Shown piece by piece: positions 21,592 to 23,790 of a DNA stretch of 23,790 bases. Under the pieces are notes generated by a model, which saw nothing but the letters and a program-made list of their open reading frames with translations, was not told the DNA's origin and did no database searches. The translations under genes were made by a program, and so were the position numbers. The stretch is from CAWUIO01 sp963922455 (GTDB lineage: Bacteria > Bacteroidota > Bacteroidia > Cytophagales > Microscillaceae): NCBI GenBank assembly GCA_963922455.1, contig CAWUIO010000099.1:1-23790 (forward strand), read 5' to 3'. Each line of letters starts with the position of its first letter. Positions within the stretch are counted from its first letter, which is position 1.

Positions 21592-23595
21592 ATGTATTTA
21601 CGACTCAAACTATCCTATTTCCTGGGATTCCTCACGGGTATGGCTCTTTTATGTTCTGTACAAGTGTATGCCCAAGGACCCAACCAAGGGTTTGATTTTC
21701 CTCCTGTAAGCCCAAACGATTTACAGAGCACTCGACATCCCAAAGATTCGGCCGCTTCGGCCGCAGTTTTGGTGCATTACGGAGAAGCGTATTTTAATTC
21801 AGAATTGGACCTTATTTACAAGGAAAAATATAGAATTAAAATTTATGACCCCAAAGGTTTAAAATATGGAAATGTTCGCATTTCCTTTTACGATAAGAAA
21901 GGGAGCGATATCCGGGAAAATATAAAGGATATCGTGGGCTATACCTATGTCTTGGATAATGGTAAAGTCACGCGGGTAGGGATGGATGTTAAAAACTCGT
22001 CCTTCGAGGAGCGGGTCAATGAATATGGAAGCGTAAAAAAGTTTTCACTTCCTAGAGTAGAGCCGGGTTCTATTATAGAGTACGAATACACCATGGTCAA
22101 ACCTGCAGTAGGGCAGATTAGTGACTGGGATTTTCAAGAATATGATATACCTACCGAGTGGAGTGAATTTAAGATCAAAATGGTACCCTTTTATGAATTG
22201 GTATTAGAAGCCAGGGGAGTCGAGAAATTTGCGATCAAGGATGTAAAAGAATTGCCTTTAAAAAGAAGTTTTCGGCAAGTTACATTTTCAGAAAAGGAAT
22301 ATCGCTGGGCAATGAAAGACATACCTGCATTTAAAGTGGAGAAATATATGACCTCCCCTGAAAACTTCCGGAGTAAGATGCATTTCCAATTGGCCAAGAT
22401 CAATTATACAAATGGTACTGTAAAATCCTTTATGGAAACCTGGCCGGGTTTGATTAAAGCGGTCTATGAGTTTCCTGACTTTGGCCGGAATGTGGGAAGT
22501 AAGCAAGGAAAAGAGGAAGTAGAGGCCTTGATTGCTGGCGTGAACGATCCCTTGGCAAAGGCCAAAAAAATATACCAGGCGGTTAGCCAAGAGTTTTCTT
22601 TTAACGGAGAATTTTGGCGTTATCCGGATAAGGATATGAAAGATCTGCTTAAAGAAAAGTCGGGCAATGTAAGTAGTTTAAATATCCTGCTTTGTAATTG
22701 GCTCAATCTAGCCGGGCTAGAAGCCTTCCCAGTTTGGTTAAGTACCCGTGATAATGGAAAATTGAGCCTAGAATACCCCTTTAAAGATCACTTTAACTAC
22801 ACCTTAACCTATGTAAAAGTAGGGGAGGAAGAATTTCTACTGGACCCTACCGACAAATGGCGCCCCTTCGGTATGCTACCTTATTATTGTATGAATGGGA
22901 TCGGCCTAATCATGAACAAGAAAAAAGGAGATCCTCGTTGGGCTCGTTTGGAGCAAAAATTCATAGATAAACGGAAATATAGTGTGACCATTTCGCCGGA
23001 TAGTGTGAATGGAGGCTTCAAAGTAGATGTGAAAGCTACCATGCTCAGTTATACCGCGTATAATGAGCGTAAATCCTATCAAGATAATCCGCAGAAATAC
23101 CGTAAATCCTTTAAATTTATAGATTCCGCAGCAGAAAATTTTGAAGTAAAGAATCAAGATAATCTGGATAAGCCTTTCAGTATACGGTTTACCTTATCTC
23201 TGCCAGCACAAGAACTCGGTAATTTGCTATATATGCAACTGCCTTCCCTCTACGAAGATTTTAAGGAAAATCCTTTTAAAGCCGAAAAACGGACATTCCC
23301 CATCGATTATGGCTTGCGCCAAGATATTACCCATCGTGTCACGTTTGCCTTACCTAAAGGGTATCAATTGGAAGACATGCCCAAAAGTGTATCCAAAATT
23401 TTAAGTGATAAGACTGTCGCTTTCAACCGGAAGTCCAGCTTTACCGAGTCAGCGGGTATTTTACAAATTTATTCTCGCTTCCAGGTGGCTACGACAGAAG
23501 TAAAACCAGATCAATACCTTGCTTTACGAGAGATGTACACGCAGATGTATGATAGCTTTCAGGAGGCCTTGGTTTTGAAGAAAGTGGAGAATTAA
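21592..23595 (+). CDS. Exported DUF3857/transglutaminase-like protein
   Basis: The ATG at 21592 gives 667 residues with a signal peptide (MYLRLKLSYFLGFLTGMALL, ending near VYA). An upstream in-frame start would add 20 residues before the signal. A DUF3857 domain spans about 50-260 (VEPGSIIEYEYTM, DWDFQEYDIPTEWSEFKI). A transglutaminase-like domain follows (about 300-430), with SGNVSSLNILLCNWLNLAGL, STRDNGKL, DHFNYTLTYV and LLDPTDKWRPFGMLP. The position expected for the catalytic Cys is Val360/Ser361, so the domain is probably not catalytic, as in many Bacteroidota relatives. The C-terminal third is beta-rich. It is likely periplasmic or surface-exposed and of unknown function. It lies 87 nt after the DUF5690 gene. 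Confidence 0.88.
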   Translation: MYLRLKLSYFLGFLTGMALLCSVQVYAQGPNQGFDFPPVSPNDLQSTRHPKDSAASAAVLVHYGEAYFNSELDLIYKEKYRIKIYDPKGLKYGNVRISFYDKKGSDIRENIKDIVGYTYVLDNGKVTRVGMDVKNSSFEERVNEYGSVKKFSLPRVEPGSIIEYEYTMVKPAVGQISDWDFQEYDIPTEWSEFKIKMVPFYELVLEARGVEKFAIKDVKELPLKRSFRQVTFSEKEYRWAMKDIPAFKVEKYMTSPENFRSKMHFQLAKINYTNGTVKSFMETWPGLIKAVYEFPDFGRNVGSKQGKEEVEALIAGVNDPLAKAKKIYQAVSQEFSFNGEFWRYPDKDMKDLLKEKSGNVSSLNILLCNWLNLAGLEAFPVWLSTRDNGKLSLEYPFKDHFNYTLTYVKVGEEEFLLDPTDKWRPFGMLPYYCMNGIGLIMNKKKGDPRWARLEQKFIDKRKYSVTISPDSVNGGFKVDVKATMLSYTAYNERKSYQDNPQKYRKSFKFIDSAAENFEVKNQDNLDKPFSIRFTLSLPAQELGNLLYMQLPSLYEDFKENPFKAEKRTFPIDYGLRQDITHRVTFALPKGYQLEDMPKSVSKILSDKTVAFNRKSSFTESAGILQIYSRFQVATTEVKPDQYLALREMYTQMYDSFQEALVLKKVEN

Positions 23596-23609
23596 AAGGT
23601 TTACTCAAG

Positions 23610-23634
23610 AAAAAACCCAAGAGGACACCTTGGG
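23610..23634 (-). terminator. Intrinsic terminator pointing left, from a gene beyond the window
   Basis: On the minus strand CCCAAGG-tgt-CCTCTTGGG (one bulge) is followed directly by six T (23615-23610). This is a textbook terminator for leftward transcription. No minus-strand gene lies within the window to its right, so a converging gene is expected beyond 23790. It might also act weakly for the DUF3857 gene, which ends 20 nt before it. Confidence 0.6.
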
Positions 23635-23707
23635 CCTGTCCGAAAAGCTAGCCAGCTTGGAAAGAGAAGAAAGCTTTATTTGGAAAGCCTCCAAAGGAAA
23701 AATTATT

Positions 23708-23790
23708 GGGGCTTCCCCGCGCTAAAAAAGAGGGCTTCAAACGGAACCTCTCAGCCTGCGCGGGCCGGGCTGGGCTGCTGAGCCGGCCCG
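23708..23790 (+). repeat. Dispersed repeat R, copy R7 (divergent tail, cut by the window edge)
   Basis: GGGGCTTCCCC begins at 23708. The stem is CCCGCGC (23716-23722) with GCGCGGG (23758-23764), and the 35-nt loop contains its own AGAGG/CCTCT pairing. After CCGGGCT the tail departs from the other copies and continues with a GC-rich sequence, which shows that head and tail are separable. The head is 113 nt past the DUF3857 stop. Confidence 0.7.

Noticed and set aside
168..23790. R copies as plain Rho-independent terminators
   Set aside because: The main stem is followed by TCGGGCT-type sequence, not a T run, and at R6 a classical terminator already precedes the copy.

Overview
The window looks like a chromosomal segment of a Bacteroidota bacterium, perhaps of the Saprospiria/Saprospiraceae. 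The grounds are the protein families (DUF5690, DUF3857/transglutaminase-like, ASPIC/UnbV-FG-GAP proteins, a Bacteroidota-type SpoIIE phosphatase relic), ATG starts with no clear Shine-Dalgarno sequence, and a few TTTG...TAnnTTTG promoter-like sites. The genus is a guess. I saw no rRNA, tRNA, CRISPR array, transposase or phage gene.

Layout. 1-5000 is mostly minus strand: a GMC alcohol/choline dehydrogenase, a TetR regulator, an SPFH/prohibitin-like lipoprotein and the decayed remains of a SpoIIE/PP2C phosphatase. 5025-6368 (+) encodes a gamma-carboxylase-like HTTM membrane protein. 6427-11773 (-) holds a 1125-residue FG-GAP/ASPIC surface protein and two exported proteins. 11965-13876 (+) holds XdhC and an unknown exported protein. 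A small membrane protein (-) follows. Then come a zinc phospholipase C/S1-P1-like protein with NDH-2 (+), a Uma2 nuclease-fold protein (+), a cysteine-dioxygenase/methyltransferase fusion (-), and a divergent DUF5690 transporter-like protein followed by a DUF3857 protein (+).

The most distinctive non-coding content is a dispersed intergenic repeat called R here: seven copies, five of them full length (about 130 nt). Each begins GGGGCTT, then has a 7-9 bp GC-rich stem. The stem is kept by compensatory changes, while its 31-35 nt loop is unrelated from copy to copy. A conserved tail of about 75 nt follows in full copies. Heads usually lie 20-115 nt past a stop codon. A second, purine-rich repeat (P) has copies on both sides of the Uma2 gene that are identical over 45 nt.

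The genes do not form one obvious pathway. The strongest biochemical lead is the dioxygenase-methyltransferase fusion, in which the full cysteine dioxygenase active-site set is recognisable. Likely co-transcribed pairs are xdhC with the gene at 13040 (46 nt gap), the phospholipase-like gene with ndh (38 nt gap), and perhaps DUF5690 with DUF3857 (87 nt gap).
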